Source of the DNA: Coptis chinensis | Taxonomy: Eukaryota; Streptophyta; Magnoliopsida; Ranunculales; Ranunculaceae | NCBI GenBank assembly: GCA_015680905.1 | Contig: CM027380.1 | Location: 106,979,001-107,043,000 of the forward strand | Direction of reading: 5' to 3' | Length of the DNA stretch: 64,000 nt | Shown here: positions 10,561 through 22,488 of the stretch, piece by piece | Layout: each line of letters begins with the position of its first letter | Numbering within the stretch: the first letter of the stretch is position 1 | Notes under the pieces: generated by a model | Database searches by the model: none | What the model was told of the DNA's origin: nothing | What the model saw: the letters and a program-made list of their open reading frames with translations, nothing else | Position numbers and translations under genes: made by a program

Positions 10561-12290
10561 CATGGCAAACTGAAAAAACATCTAATCTCCCTATCAACTC
10601 CTGGATTTCGTCCATCAGATGCTTTGCCCGCCATGGTTGCTGTTCTCTCCTCCTTAAGTATACACAAACATAAAAATGCATAATGAAATTGCAAAACTAT
10701 GAAAACTAGAAAATACATAGTAAAATCACTAAACAAACGTAAATTCGTATTTACAAGCATATGAAAATTTATTTTTTTCATACAAATTTATAGAAATATG
10801 ATTAAAGGTTGAAGATTCTCACCGGATTTGGTTTGTTCGCCGAAGTTTTTGGAGCAGTCATCTTCTCAATTTCATCTCCATCTCTTCTAGAACTTGAAAG
10901 TTTGATTTTTTTTTTTTTTTCCAGCTTTTTTCGAGATTGTAGAGTTCTTCATTTTCTCTTTTGTTGCTTTCATAGTTTTTGTTGGTGATTCAACCATTTA
11001 TTTCTTTTGTTTTGCCATCTTAACTATGTGAATTTAGATTTGTAGGAGAAGAAATTTTAGATCTAAAAAGCTAAAGAGAAGGAAGAGAGAAAATAGAAGG
11101 ATTCACAGGTGTTCACGGGTTACATTAAGTAGGGGGGTATTTTTGTCAGCTTCTTATTTTAAAAAAAACAGGGAGGTTTTGTGAGTGGTTAGGATTTGAG
11201 GGGGTTTTAATGTACCGGTTTTTTAAGCAAAGAGATTAAACGCAATCTCTGGTTGTTTTTTATCATAGAGTTTGGTTGTTGGTTGTGGTATCAAGATGTA
11301 GCCATTTAGATTTGCCAAAAGATCTTGTTAGCTTGTATCTTCACTATAGTTACTGGTTCCATAATCGAAAAATAGTGGAATGGGTCCTCTGCTCCTACAT
11401 ATCTTATCTCTTGGTGTATTGGTGCCTTGAGTGGTCTTGTTGGGCCACTACCGCGCCGTTGTTGTGTATCTGGTGGGGCACTTTCCTATAGAGGTACTAA
11501 TCCGACACATGTTCCAGTAATGAGACTTCTTCTTGGAGGATTGTGTTTCACAAATGGAAAGGTTTGTTGCTGTAGCAAAAGTGAAGAAATGGGCTTGGTG
11601 GTTGATAGTGGATCTTGGTTATGAAATTCAAGATTACATGGTTGCTGTCTTGGTTTTGTTTTTAATTGCTTTAATATTCCATGTGTATCTTGGTCTTGAT
11701 ATTTGTTTGTACAACCATAATATTCTCTATCAATAAAAAACAAATGTTTATTGAAAAAAATAAAAAAAAATAGAAAGTATGAAACTAAATAAAATTAGTT
11801 GCACAATCACAATATGATGTGATTCCTGAATCCTTTAGGCAATCAAATGTATTCAATCTTCCTGACATTGGCATTGTTTGAACCCCCCACCCCTAATGGA
11901 AAATATTATGTTGACATTTAACCAGTGCCTCTCCCTTCTAGGCCTCTGTTATCTGAGGGTCGTCAACAGACACACTTATGGGTCTAGTCTTTAATTCTTT
12001 TACGGTGTAAATAATTTAGATGGTATGGGCTTTCCTAATGGGTTTTGCTTATTTTTTTGGCCTTTCGTAACAGAGTCTAATTATTGGACGGATCAGGATT
12101 ATGGAATGTTTCAACCACACAGCTTCTAAGCAGAAAGGTTTAGGATTACAACACCTAAGAGCACGCAAGCCTAAAATTAGATATTGTTATTTAGAGCATC
12201 TATAAGTGGAGGCATCAATTGCTTATTGGCCTCCACCATTTGGAATTTCGGAATAAAGCATCTCTAGGTGGAGGCATCAACTGTCTAGCC
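10561..12290. other. Non-coding stretch with one dispersed repeat copy
   Basis: At 10660-10790 there is another copy of the AAAAATGCATAGTAAAA word family seen at 6.6 and 7.5 kb. The segment 11250-11760 ends in an A-rich tail (from about 11735) and may be the 3' end of an old retroposed element, but no protein motif supports this. Nothing else is recognised. Confidence 0.35.
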
Positions 12291-14621
12291 GCATTCTAAT
12301 GACGTACAAGCAATATCAACAGGTGGTAGTATCTCCTAAGTATTTGCAACAATATGATAGACATCAAACAGGTGGCAATCTCTCCCACTTCCTTGTAAAA
12401 ACGTGAGAGATTTCTGTAACAACAAACTACATTGAGAGTATCCTTGGAAAGTGATATGTACAAGAGTTTATATATACTAGACTCAGCCAATGTAAATTCT
12501 ATCCAAGTCAATCACAAATAAATCTTTCTCAGTTTATTGTTTTCTTTATGGTATCAGAGTCTTCTAAACTCTAAAGAGTACGATCCATCAGAAAGAGAGA
12601 TTGATGGTGTTGTAAACCCAGATCTGGTGGCATGGATATGCGCAATTAGGTTGGTTAAAGCTTGGATCATAGCTACCATCTCAGAAGAAGCACTTGGAAC
12701 AGTTGTTTGCCTTACCACTTCGTGCAATGTTTGGAAGGCACTGTCTAGTGCTTACTTGCAAAATTCTCAGGCTCGTGAATTTGAATTACTTGTCAAACTG
12801 CAAGAGAAGAAGACGGATTCTACCTCACTGAATGACTACATCAAGGAGTTTAAGTCAACTTGTGATCGATTCAATGCCATAGGTAAACCAGTACCAAATC
12901 AGAATAAGGTATTTTGGATTTTAAATGGTCTAGGACCACGGTATGAATCCTTTTCCACTGCTATGCTTAATTTCATCAGAATAAGGTATTTTGGATTTTA
13001 AATGGTCTAGGGCCACGGTATGAATCCTTTTCCACTGTATGCTTAATTCCTTCTTATATTGATTTAATTCCATTGTTGCATAGTCATGAACTGAGCATGC
13101 AAATCTTGCACTTGCATTTGTTGGACAACGTTCTAGTTCACGCTATCAGAATAAGCGTGGCGGATATAATCCTTCGTTTACCTCAAGAGGACGAGGCTTC
13201 ACTCAGTCTAGCTAACGTCCATCATATAACCAACGCAATTCTCAGCCAAACAATGCACCACCACAAATTGAACGTGCACCCACCAATGATGTTTACTGCC
13301 AGGTTTGCAAAAAGAGAGGTTATAACGCCCTTAAGTGTTGGTATCGCTTTGACAATAGCTATCAGGATGATCAAGTTCCTCAATCTCTAGCTGCACTTCA
13401 TCTCAATTCACCTACTGAAAGTGAATGGCTCCCAGATAGCGGGGCTACGACTCACATTACTGATGATCCAGGTATACTCTCTAATATAAAGCCATATATG
13501 GGATCCGACTCTATTATGGTGGGCAATGGTGAACAATTACCTATCACCCACACTGGACAAGCTAATATATTTTCGAATGACTCCCGATTATCTCTAAATA
13601 ATGTGCTTGTCGTTCCTGCCATGAAGAAAATTTTGATATCTATTTCTCAGCTTACATGCGATTATCCATGTTATGTTATATTTAATGATCATGGTTTTCT
13701 TATTAAAGATCAAAAGACACATCAGATGATGGCATCAGGGAGTAAGAAAGCTGGATTGTATGTCCTAGAGAATGCCAGAGCCAAAGCTTTCTTCTCGAAT
13801 CGATTTCGTGTGGTGGATACAAATACTTGGCATGGACGGCTAGGACATCCCCAACCTCGAGTTTTGAATTATCTGCAGCACAATAAATTCATTTCTGTTT
13901 ATAAAAAGACTATTGGCCTCTGTAAGAGTTGTGCATTAAGCAAAAGCTCTAAGCTTCCATTTTTACCTTTAAGTAGCAGGGCATGTGTGCCAATTGCCAA
14001 GGGCACCTTTTTTGTCTAATCAAGGCTTTCGTTATTATGCTATCTTTATTTGTTGATGACTTCTCTCGTTTCTCATGGATTTAGCCCCTTAAAAATAAAT
14101 CAGATTTCTACAAGATATTCTTTCAATTTCAAGCTATGATTGAGAAACAATTTCAAAGAGAAATACAGGTGTTTCACTCAGATTATGGTGGAGAATTTTT
14201 GAAGCGTGAATTTATTGATCACCTACTTCACAAAGGCTTCTTCATCAATTATCATGTCCTGGTACTCCTGAGCAAAACAGTGTGGCTGAAACAAAACACC
14301 GCTATGTGGTTGAACTAGGACTCGCAATGTTGCTGCATGCATCGATGCCTAAGAAATTTTAGGTGGAAGCCTTCCTCATATTCCTTATAAGCAGACTACC
14401 TTCACCGTCCCTTGGCATGAACACACCTTACAATCTTCTCTATCAAAAACATTCTACTTATGACTTCTTACGCACCTTTGGTTGCCAATGCTATCCTTAT
14501 CTCCAAAACTACGCAAAAGATAAACTCGAACCTCTCCCACAGGGGGTATATATAACAAGACATGTTGTGTTCGATGAGAATACTTTTCCTTTCTAGCAAT
14601 CTTCACCAATTTCTACCTCTT
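12290..14621 (+). mobile_element. Old Ty1/copia element, 5' portion (interrupted by the Athila element)
   Basis: Fossil copia. The 5' LTR ends just before a primer-binding site (TGGTATCAGAG at 12549, initiator-Met tRNA type); its start is unclear, near 12290. A UBN2-type gag lies at about 12540-13000. The protease core DSGATTHITDD lies near 13435, the gag-pre-integrase motif GRLGHPQP near 13838, and the integrase catalytic core near 14050-14300. An integrase C-terminal segment ends near 14595. The element is broken in about ten places. It is cut at 14621 by the Athila element and resumes at 28493, so it is older than that insertion. Confidence 0.88.
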
Positions 14622-15118
14622 TGATAAGAGCCTAAAACTGTAGTTTTAACCCCTTAATAATATTACATTTAGACTAATTATGTTTATAATAAATAAGAGT
14701 TAGTAGTATTTACGGTACTTTTGTGTATTTCAGATCATGGAAATGTCACTTTTGCAAGAGAAAGGAGTGAAAATTGGTACTTTTGTGTATTTTAGATCAT
14801 GGAAATGTCACTTTTGAAAGAGAAATGAGTGAAAATTGGTTTCTGAGAGAAAGCCTAAGTTTAAAGAAGAAAAATCCTTTTTAAAGTCCAGTCAATAGAA
14901 ATTCCGCAGGCTGTATCTTTGGACTCAAATATCGGAATTGGGCCTATTATATGTCAAAACGACCGCCTCGGAAAGAGCTTTCTAATGCTTCATAACTTGA
15001 TCCAAACAGAAGAGTAAAAGTGGATGAAAAGTTTGTTGAAGTAATTTCCAGCAGAGAAACCCTTTTTGGACTTAAGTAATTAGGTTTTGGGCTTAATTTA
15101 GTGGCCCAAAATATAGCT

Positions 15119-18100
15119 TGTCACACCCTGAATTTCGACAGAATTCGGAAAAAACAATATTTGTTCCTGACTCTTCGATTTTCGAGGTGTGATGCACTCT
15201 CAACTCTCAAAAACCCATAATCAGTTTAAATACGTGGATAATTAAAAACCAATAAAAATTTTCAAATAAACAAAAGTCCTCTTCATTTCCCAAGAACTCA
15301 CAAATAGGATTAAATTACAAATCTTCTTTCAACCATCTTTAATTATAATTACAACTGAAAATACAAAACAATATTTGTCTTAACTAAAATCTATTACACT
15401 TTAAGGGAAAACAAAACATATCCTGAATGCGACGCTAATACAAACCACAAGCAGAACCAACCTTCTTTAACACTAATCCCCGCTTAAAACTTATCAACTA
15501 TGTTCATTTAATGAACACACCGATAAGTGAACATGCAAATCGGGTCAAGATTATAAACAATCTTTGGTGTGAGTAGCCCTAAAATATAAATTATACTTAT
15601 ACATATGTATACATAATCCATAAGGCATTTAGTTCCTCCTTTAACTTCCAACGACTAATACAACATACCATCGCGATAATAAATAAGGCCTGTAGTTCCT
15701 CCATTGAGGCTTTAGCTTCCCAACAATAATACAAAGACATTTAGTTCCTCCAATCGAACGCTTTTAGGTTCTAACTAAACTAATAACCCGACCAAGCATA
15801 GTCTATACTTTACCGCGATTTCATGCTTTCAATTCTGAGTGGGTCGCCTCTCGCACAAGTAATTAGTTTGACCCACTCTTATGCAAAACCATATACCATT
15901 ATATATTTAAAGATATATCATTAACCAACATATTACCATAATTATATTATTTAAGGTTTTCTTTGCGTGTCCCTAAAATCACGTCGTATCTATGTCTTAC
16001 CTAGTTTCCCTGGCTACCACAATCGCTTCCCAACGCCGAACAAGTACATCCACATGCCTCCCCTCACATAATGAACCACTCCGTGCGCAGCTACCCTAAG
16101 CGGGATATCGCATACTAGGTAACCTTCACACGAAAGCCATTATGTGAGTACTACCACTATTCAGCATAAAATATAGCGCGTCTCGTTCTAGTTTTGCGAA
16201 CGAAATAATCAAGTCACTATTCGGCTACGCCAGAAGGGCCATTCAGATTCACTGAAACGCCAGAAGGGCCAATCATATCACATACGCCCTTCACATGGGC
16301 CAATCACATGAGTTGTGGTAGCTAGGTTCTAGGATTTTCGTTACGTAATTTATTCAGGTGTCATACATTTATATCTCAGAATAATTCTTGTTCTATCTCA
16401 TGCAAGTATACTTAATTGTACTGAAGCTCAGCGTTTCTCGTTATAATACAATCCACATTATTACGTGCCAATACTATTCATTCCACGATATCCAAGTATC
16501 TCTATATCAAATCTTGAAACTTATTATTTCACGTGCCAATCATATATTGCACTACACCATATGGAATATCTCAAGCCTTCATAAATACTACAATTCATTT
16601 AAGTAGCAACTCATAAAAGTAATCAATCATGTAATGTATTCGTTCAATATATTTATGTGAACTCAATTCACCATCAAAGCCCAATACTAAAGTCCGTATA
16701 TAATTTAATTATCATAAAAACGTATATATCTAAGTCTTATAAGAATTTTCCTCTTGTTACGTCCAATATTTATATGCTTTACACACTACTCACGTCAAAT
16801 CTCAAGTAGATAATGACAAACCAATTTATACATGCTTCCATAAAATTTTAGCATTTGCTTTGTCCATACAATTTACAACATAAAATGTAGCACAATTAAA
16901 TAGTCCACCGTCCACAATCAAAACCCAAAAATCTAAATATTTAAAGACCCCATTTGGATCTATATTAAGTTATATGAACCGGCCCCAACACAAACTTAGA
17001 AACTGGCCCAAAGAAAACACTAGTTAGTTGTGGCCCAAGCCCAAAAGTCTAAAACCAACTTATTTATTCGACCCGACCCAATTGGGGACATAATGACCAT
17101 CCCACATAAAATTAGAAACCGGCCCAAAGAATACATGAAATTTTGTCCCAAAGACTAAACTGAAAAGGCCCAAACAACTAACTTATTTCGGCCCAACCAA
17201 ACAAAATAGAACTGGCCCAACCAAACCAAATAGAATCGGGCCCAAAGAACTAAACCAAACTGGTCCAAACTCAAAAGAAACTTGGCCCAAAACAACTTAA
17301 ACTAATGTAGACTCGCCCAAGACTTAAACTAAAACTGGTCCAAAACTTAACTAAACTGGTTCGGCCCAACAACTAAAACTAAAGCCCAAAAATTGAAACC
17401 GGCCCAAACCAAATAGATTCTGGCCCAAGGCCCAACCAGCCAAACAGTTGTCTCCCTCACCTCACCAGCGCCAGTAGCTCTAGCAGCTATCCTCCACCAG
17501 CCACCATTGACCACCCACCGGCACTCCAACTAACCAAAACCACTCAGGAGGAAAAACCCAACCAAAAGACACTGAAAATTGGAAGTGAGACTGGGTGCAC
17601 TGGGTCGCGATCTCGGTCACCCAAACCAGTGCACCAGCTCAATCCCGCCACCATCGATTCTTCTCCTCCTCTACTCACTTCCTCATTCTACCGGTTTTAT
17701 CCCTCATGAAAAACCTTACCACTTTAATACACACAAAAACTCGATTCATTACCTCGATCCCCCTTCATCAAATCTAGACCTGGTTTCGTGCCACCATTAA
17801 CACCGGACTCAAAGCTTCAATCCGCCCTACTGTCCAGCCCCCAATCAACCCTCAACAACCAATAACCAACCAAACAACAAAAAAAGGAGTTCAAATCATA
17901 ATCTGGACGATTTCTTGCGACGCCATTACCGGCCTTTCAAGCTCCAACAGCCCATCCAATTTCAATCCCGACGTCCAACCAGCACACCACATACAAAACA
18001 TAATAAAAGTTCAAACAGTATATAGGGACGACTTCTTTGTCTCGCATTTTATCAATAGCTGTAGACAAGTTTTCCGGAGACAGAGTTCTGGAGATAGAGT

Positions 18101-18551
18101 TGGTTCTTTAAACAATAATCAATATGGTAAACGTAGTTAACCCGAAATAACATGCCATACTAAAACAGAACCATAACACACCAAAATAGAATCCTAATAC
18201 AGTATGTGAACAGAAAAGAAATTGATGGTAACAAGAATTTTATAAAATAAAAATCCATAAAATATCTACTCACTTGTATTAAAAACTCCACGAATCCCTC
18301 ATCGTCCGAATCGTTGCGCTCCAACTCTCTAGCAAGTGAGCCGCCTCCATTTTATTTTATTTTTATCTAAAAAACCCTATTCTCTGAAAAAAAATATTAA
18401 TATATATATCTGGGTTTGAAACCTAAGCCCAACACAGACTCGGGCCTAGAAATCAGGCCCACGCATCCCAAATCCAATCTAACAAATTTTAAATAAATAA
18501 ATAAATAAATTAATTAATAAATAAATACGTATTTTAAATACAGGCATTACA
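15119..18551 (+). mobile_element. Solo LTR of a long-LTR Ty3/gypsy family (Tekay/Del-like)
   Basis: It begins TGTCACACCC and ends GGCATTACA. It is flanked by a perfect 5-bp duplication TAGCT (15114-15118 and 18552-18556) and sits inside the Athila 5' LTR. It is 3433 bases long, with no gag, pol or second terminus inside, so it is best read as a solo LTR left by recombination between two LTRs. The long LTR and the TGTCACACCC start suggest a Tekay/Del-like chromovirus, but no protein confirms it. A related copy in reverse lies at 34620-35483 plus 43842-45889. It contains a GGCCCA-rich block (16975-17450) and short repeats with GGAGGAACTA or its complement near 15630-15760. It is younger than the Athila element it interrupts. 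Confidence 0.8.
16975..17450. repeat. GGCCCA-rich block inside the solo LTR
   Basis: About twelve copies of GGCCCA(A) lie in 475 bases, at irregular 25-45 base spacing. TGGGCC/GGCCCA is the core of the plant site II motif bound by TCP factors. Whether the array acts in LTR transcription is unknown. The related minus-strand LTR carries a similar but shorter block at 35120-35370. Confidence 0.55.
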
Positions 18552-20389
18552 TAGCTCCAAATCCCATGCACAAAATTGTAAACCTAGCCCTCTCCTATAT
18601 AAAGAGGACTAAGGCAAAACTCTAAGGAACTCCTACCTCTTCTCTTTAGTTTAACCTAGTTTATGTTTTATTAGCCTAGCCACCATTAATACAATTCAAG
18701 TTATTTTTAATACAAGTATTTCTTTAATTATGTCTTCTTCTTCTCATTATTTATTCCATGATAGTCTAATGAACCATAGCTAAGCTTCTATTAGAGGGGT
18801 TTGATTGAAGCTTTGAGGAAGACTTGATGTGTTAGTATAGAATAGTTGTATTAAAGAGCTTCAAGTCTAGGGTTTTCTATTTAGCAATAAGTAAAATAAA
18901 CCTAGACTAGAGGGTAGTTCATTCACCGTAAGAATGTGTTTCAACTTCCTCTCATGTTAATTATTAGTTGGCTAGAGATACCATGAATAATTAGGGATAA
19001 AAAGACCTAACCTTTATGTTAAACCTTGTGTGAAAATATAAAGATTAGGGTTGTAACAAACTCTATACTATCATGTTAGGGATTAATCAAGGTGGATTTC
19101 AAATCTCCCTAATTCCTTCGTCATATTCATATCTTAATATTTACTTGTCCTAGTTTAATTTAAAATATATTCTATATTAGTTTTCACCACATTAGAATCA
19201 TTACTCTCATGCTGTTTAATTGTTAATCATTAGTGGAATTAGTATTATCTAAGCAATTAGGAGTAGAACGAATTTTTACTCTAGTTTATTACATGATAAT
19301 TGAGAGTAGAACTTTGATACAAAAAGAATGAAAGTATACTTTACTTCTTCCTAGTATAATTAGCTAAGTAAGAGTAAAAAGTTAATTTCTACTTTATCAA
19401 ATGGTGCCGCTGCCATCTTAGTTGCCTTTATAATTAAATTCTCTTAGTTTTTTCAATTTTACAAATAGCCCAATTCACCCACCCACCCTATTGTTCGAAA
19501 ATGTTTGTGTTTCTGACTGTGTTTTCTGTTTCCTAAAAATAGGATTTTTTGTCAGCTGGCCTCACGGGAAGTCTCCATGGAAATTTTTGAAGTCAGTACA
19601 CTTTCGGGATGGCCGACATACCGCCTTCTAGTAAGTTTTTTTTTGTTTTTTTTTCCAGTTTTAAGGCCCAGCCCATTAAGAAATTGCGTGAAGTTTTGTT
19701 TCTAAATAAATTTACAGAGCGCGTACGAGCCCTTGTTACCTTATAATTGAGCACGCCCGCGCCCCTCTAAAGAAAGCTCGATTTACACAGGTTAGTTATA
19801 GGTAATCTTTTCATTGGAAATAATTGTTGATTCAATGTTCCAAGCTTCTACAGAACACTGAGGTTCGTATTAAAGACGTTATTCATAAGCGTAGCAAGGA
19901 GGCATTCAAGTTCTCCTTCTTTCACTCCTCGTACTCTCTTCTATGAGAGGAGTTTAATTCTAGTATATCAGGTTGTTGTTTGACTGCTGTCATGTTTCTT
20001 TTATATTGGACTTAGCTTTGCATGAGATTAAGGTATGGTAAGAGAAAACCATCTAACGTTATCTATTGTAAACGTCAATGCACATGCCTATCTAGAATAT
20101 CACACACTACACCTACATCAATGGCTGAAGAAGCAGAGACTCCTCACTCTAATTTTTATAATGCCCTAAACGATGGCCCTAAGTCATGCATCGTTCTTGC
20201 AGACCCAGTGGGGGATTTCTGAATTCCTCCAATATTTTTAATTTGTTACCCGTTTTCATGGTTTAAACCATGAAAAGCCTTATCAGCATATACGTAGGAT
20301 AGAACAAGTTCTCACTATATTCCATCATCCTAACGTAGGTTCTGAACAAATTAAACTGAGGGTGTTTCCTTTAATGAATTGTTTCTGCT

Positions 20390-21650
20390 TATAGTGCTCT
20401 CCTCCTGAATGTTTTTCCTAGATAGTTTAGTTAGTGATCTTTTTGTTATTAGATGTGTGGTTTATGTTTATGAAGGTAGAAGCTGGACACACAATCCTTA
20501 TTCATACAGTAGCAGCAGGAGTCGGGTATCTTTTGTACCAGTGGGCAAATGCCCTTGGCGCCACTGTAATTGGAACTGTATCAACAGAAGAGAAGGCAAC
20601 TCAAGCCAAAGAAGATGGAAGCCACCACATCATAATCTACACTCATGAGGATTTTGTTGCTATGGTCAACACGATAACATCAGGCAAAAGAGTTGATGTT
20701 GTCTACGACTGACTCTGTAGGAAAAGATACATTCCAGGTAGGCTCTGTAAGAAAAGATACTTTACGATGTAGACTTTGTAGAAAACACACATGCCATGGA
20801 AACTGTCTGCGTGTGTTTTAGATAATAGATCGATTAGTCTTACTATAAAAGGGATTTTGAATAGGAAAGACCTACCACTTTTAAATTCTGTATTAACTTA
20901 GGAGATTGGGAAGAGTTGTTAGCCCGTGAGTATTCCTATCTATTGGAACTTTATCATGTTCCAAAAAAGAAAATATTGAAAATATTTGTAAAACATTCAT
21001 ATTGTGTTACTTGATGGATGACTACATGAGGACAAGTAAACTAAATAGTTTTCTACGCTTTTGTGTATACCATTTACCAACTGTTTTAGTACCTCATAAG
21101 ATACAATTTTTGTTTTTTAAAAAATAATCCATGTTTTGGTTTATTGTACCGATTTCTGATTCTTATGTTGGAGGTACGTTTTTTCGGGGATCACTAGCAT
21201 GTTTGAAGACTTACGGATACATGGTTAGCTTTGGCAAAAGGCCAGTCTAATAGACCCATTCCGTTGTCAAGCTTCTTTGCTGCAAAATCGTTGTTCTTAA
21301 CAAAACCCTCACTCTTTCACTACATAGAAGCTCGAGATAAGCTACTAAAAGTCTTTGGAGAACTGTTTACCAATGTCAGATCGGTGTGTTGCGGGGTTCG
21401 CGTAACCACACTTACCCTCTTTCACAAGCAAAGACAAGCTCATGTAAATCTTGAAAATCGTAAAACAACCGGTTCTCAGAGTGTTGATACGGATGGTGCC
21501 GACTGTAAAGGATGCAAGCCCTAATTATGCTTCAATTTAATTTTGAAAGGACCGTGAATAGTATATGATGGTATATACCTTCTCAGCATTTGTATATGGT
21601 GATTGGTTCCATCTCGTAGACACACTGGATATATCTGGGTTCTCTACAAT
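20390..21650 (+). pseudogene. Quinone oxidoreductase-like (zinc-type ADH superfamily) gene fragment captured in Athila gag
   Basis: Host-gene fragment within the retroelement. The first exon piece, about 20474-20732, reads VEAGHTILIHTVAAGVGYLL and on through GATVIGTVSTEEKATQAKEDG. This is the NAD(P)H-binding Rossmann part of plant quinone oxidoreductases (family form HAAAGGVGSLLCQWANALGATVIG). An intron-like gap with GT near 20733 follows. The second piece, about 21185-21480, encodes SLACLKTYGYMVSFG, PIPLSSFFAAKSLFLTKPSLFHY and, in another frame, QAHVNLENRKTTGS, which is the usual C-terminal end. A GACT duplication near 20711, a short local duplication of the exon end and further frameshifts break it. 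Gag sequence stops just before (about 20390) and resumes just after (about 21650), so the piece was inserted into gag with its intron. It therefore arrived as DNA rather than by retroposition of a spliced transcript. Exact borders and carrier are not visible. The catalytic N-terminal half is missing. Confidence 0.75.
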
Positions 21651-22442
21651 TGAGTTGGTAGCCGATAAGGCGGTGTCTTGGTTAACTGCCCAAATGCCTA
21701 ATTCCGTGCACTCATGGGTCAAATTTGTTCAATTGTTCATGGAACAGTTTTACCCACCATTGAAGATAGATGAAATGATTCAAAAGATTCATTTCTTCCG
21801 CCAAAACCCTCATGAATCCTTTTCATAGGCCTGGAACCGGTACACTGATCTTCTTATAGAGTGTCTACATCATAACCTTGTGAAAGACACGCTTGTTCGT
21901 GCCTTTTTCAAGGGGCTTTCACATCATCATAAGGAGGTTCTTGATATAATGAATGGGTAGTTTCCTTAGTAAAGGAGCCTCAGAGGCTTATAGGTTTTTA
22001 GAATATCAATCCAAGTGTAATAATAACTGGGGGGGGGGGTTAACGACATCCCCTGCTCTGCTATTTCTTCTTTCATAGCCAAGGCTACCAGTATGTTTGA
22101 GGTTAAACCTAATCCCGAGCTTAGAACTCTAATCGAATTCCTCACAAAAAAGATAGAAGCAATTTCTATTCAACATAAGCCTACTCCTGTCATGAATATC
22201 AACTCTCTTCAATGTAATTTCTGTTTTAGTCTTGAGCATACTGACTCCTATTGTCCTTTCATCTATGAACAACCACCCGCACAGCTGGACAATGTTTGCT
22301 CCTTAAATAGCCTTCCTAACGTACCAACTTCAGTCGGCGTAATAATCAACCCGTTACACCTTCGTGGTTTAATAATCAAAATGTTAGGCCAGCAAACAAC
22401 TATAACCCAGCTCCACCAAGACAAGTATAAGGACCAGGTAAT

Positions 22443-22444
<2 letters not shown>

Positions 22445-22488
<44 letters not shown>
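22445..22488 (+). repeat. (TAA)n microsatellite in Athila gag
   Basis: About 14 TAA/AAT units. In the gag frame they would give an asparagine run, flanked by Asn/Pro/Tyr-rich sequence. The minus-strand Athila copy has a shorter run at 47704-47728 in the equivalent place, so the tract is a family trait that varies in length. Confidence 0.7.

Larger units (their letters stand above)
14622..19399 (+). repeat. 5' LTR of the Athila-type element (split)
   Basis: The two parts are 14622-15118 and 18557-19399 (TAGCT at 18552-18556 is the duplicated target site). They join in register with the uninterrupted 3' LTR at 27160-28487. TATATAAAGAGG near 18595 is the likely LTR promoter. Divergence from the 3' LTR is about one base in ten by eye, including small indels and a local duplication in this copy. 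Confidence 0.88.

Noticed and set aside
11276-11736. Several overlapping frames before an A-rich tail
   Set aside because: Considered as a retroposed gene, but no protein family is recognisable in any frame.
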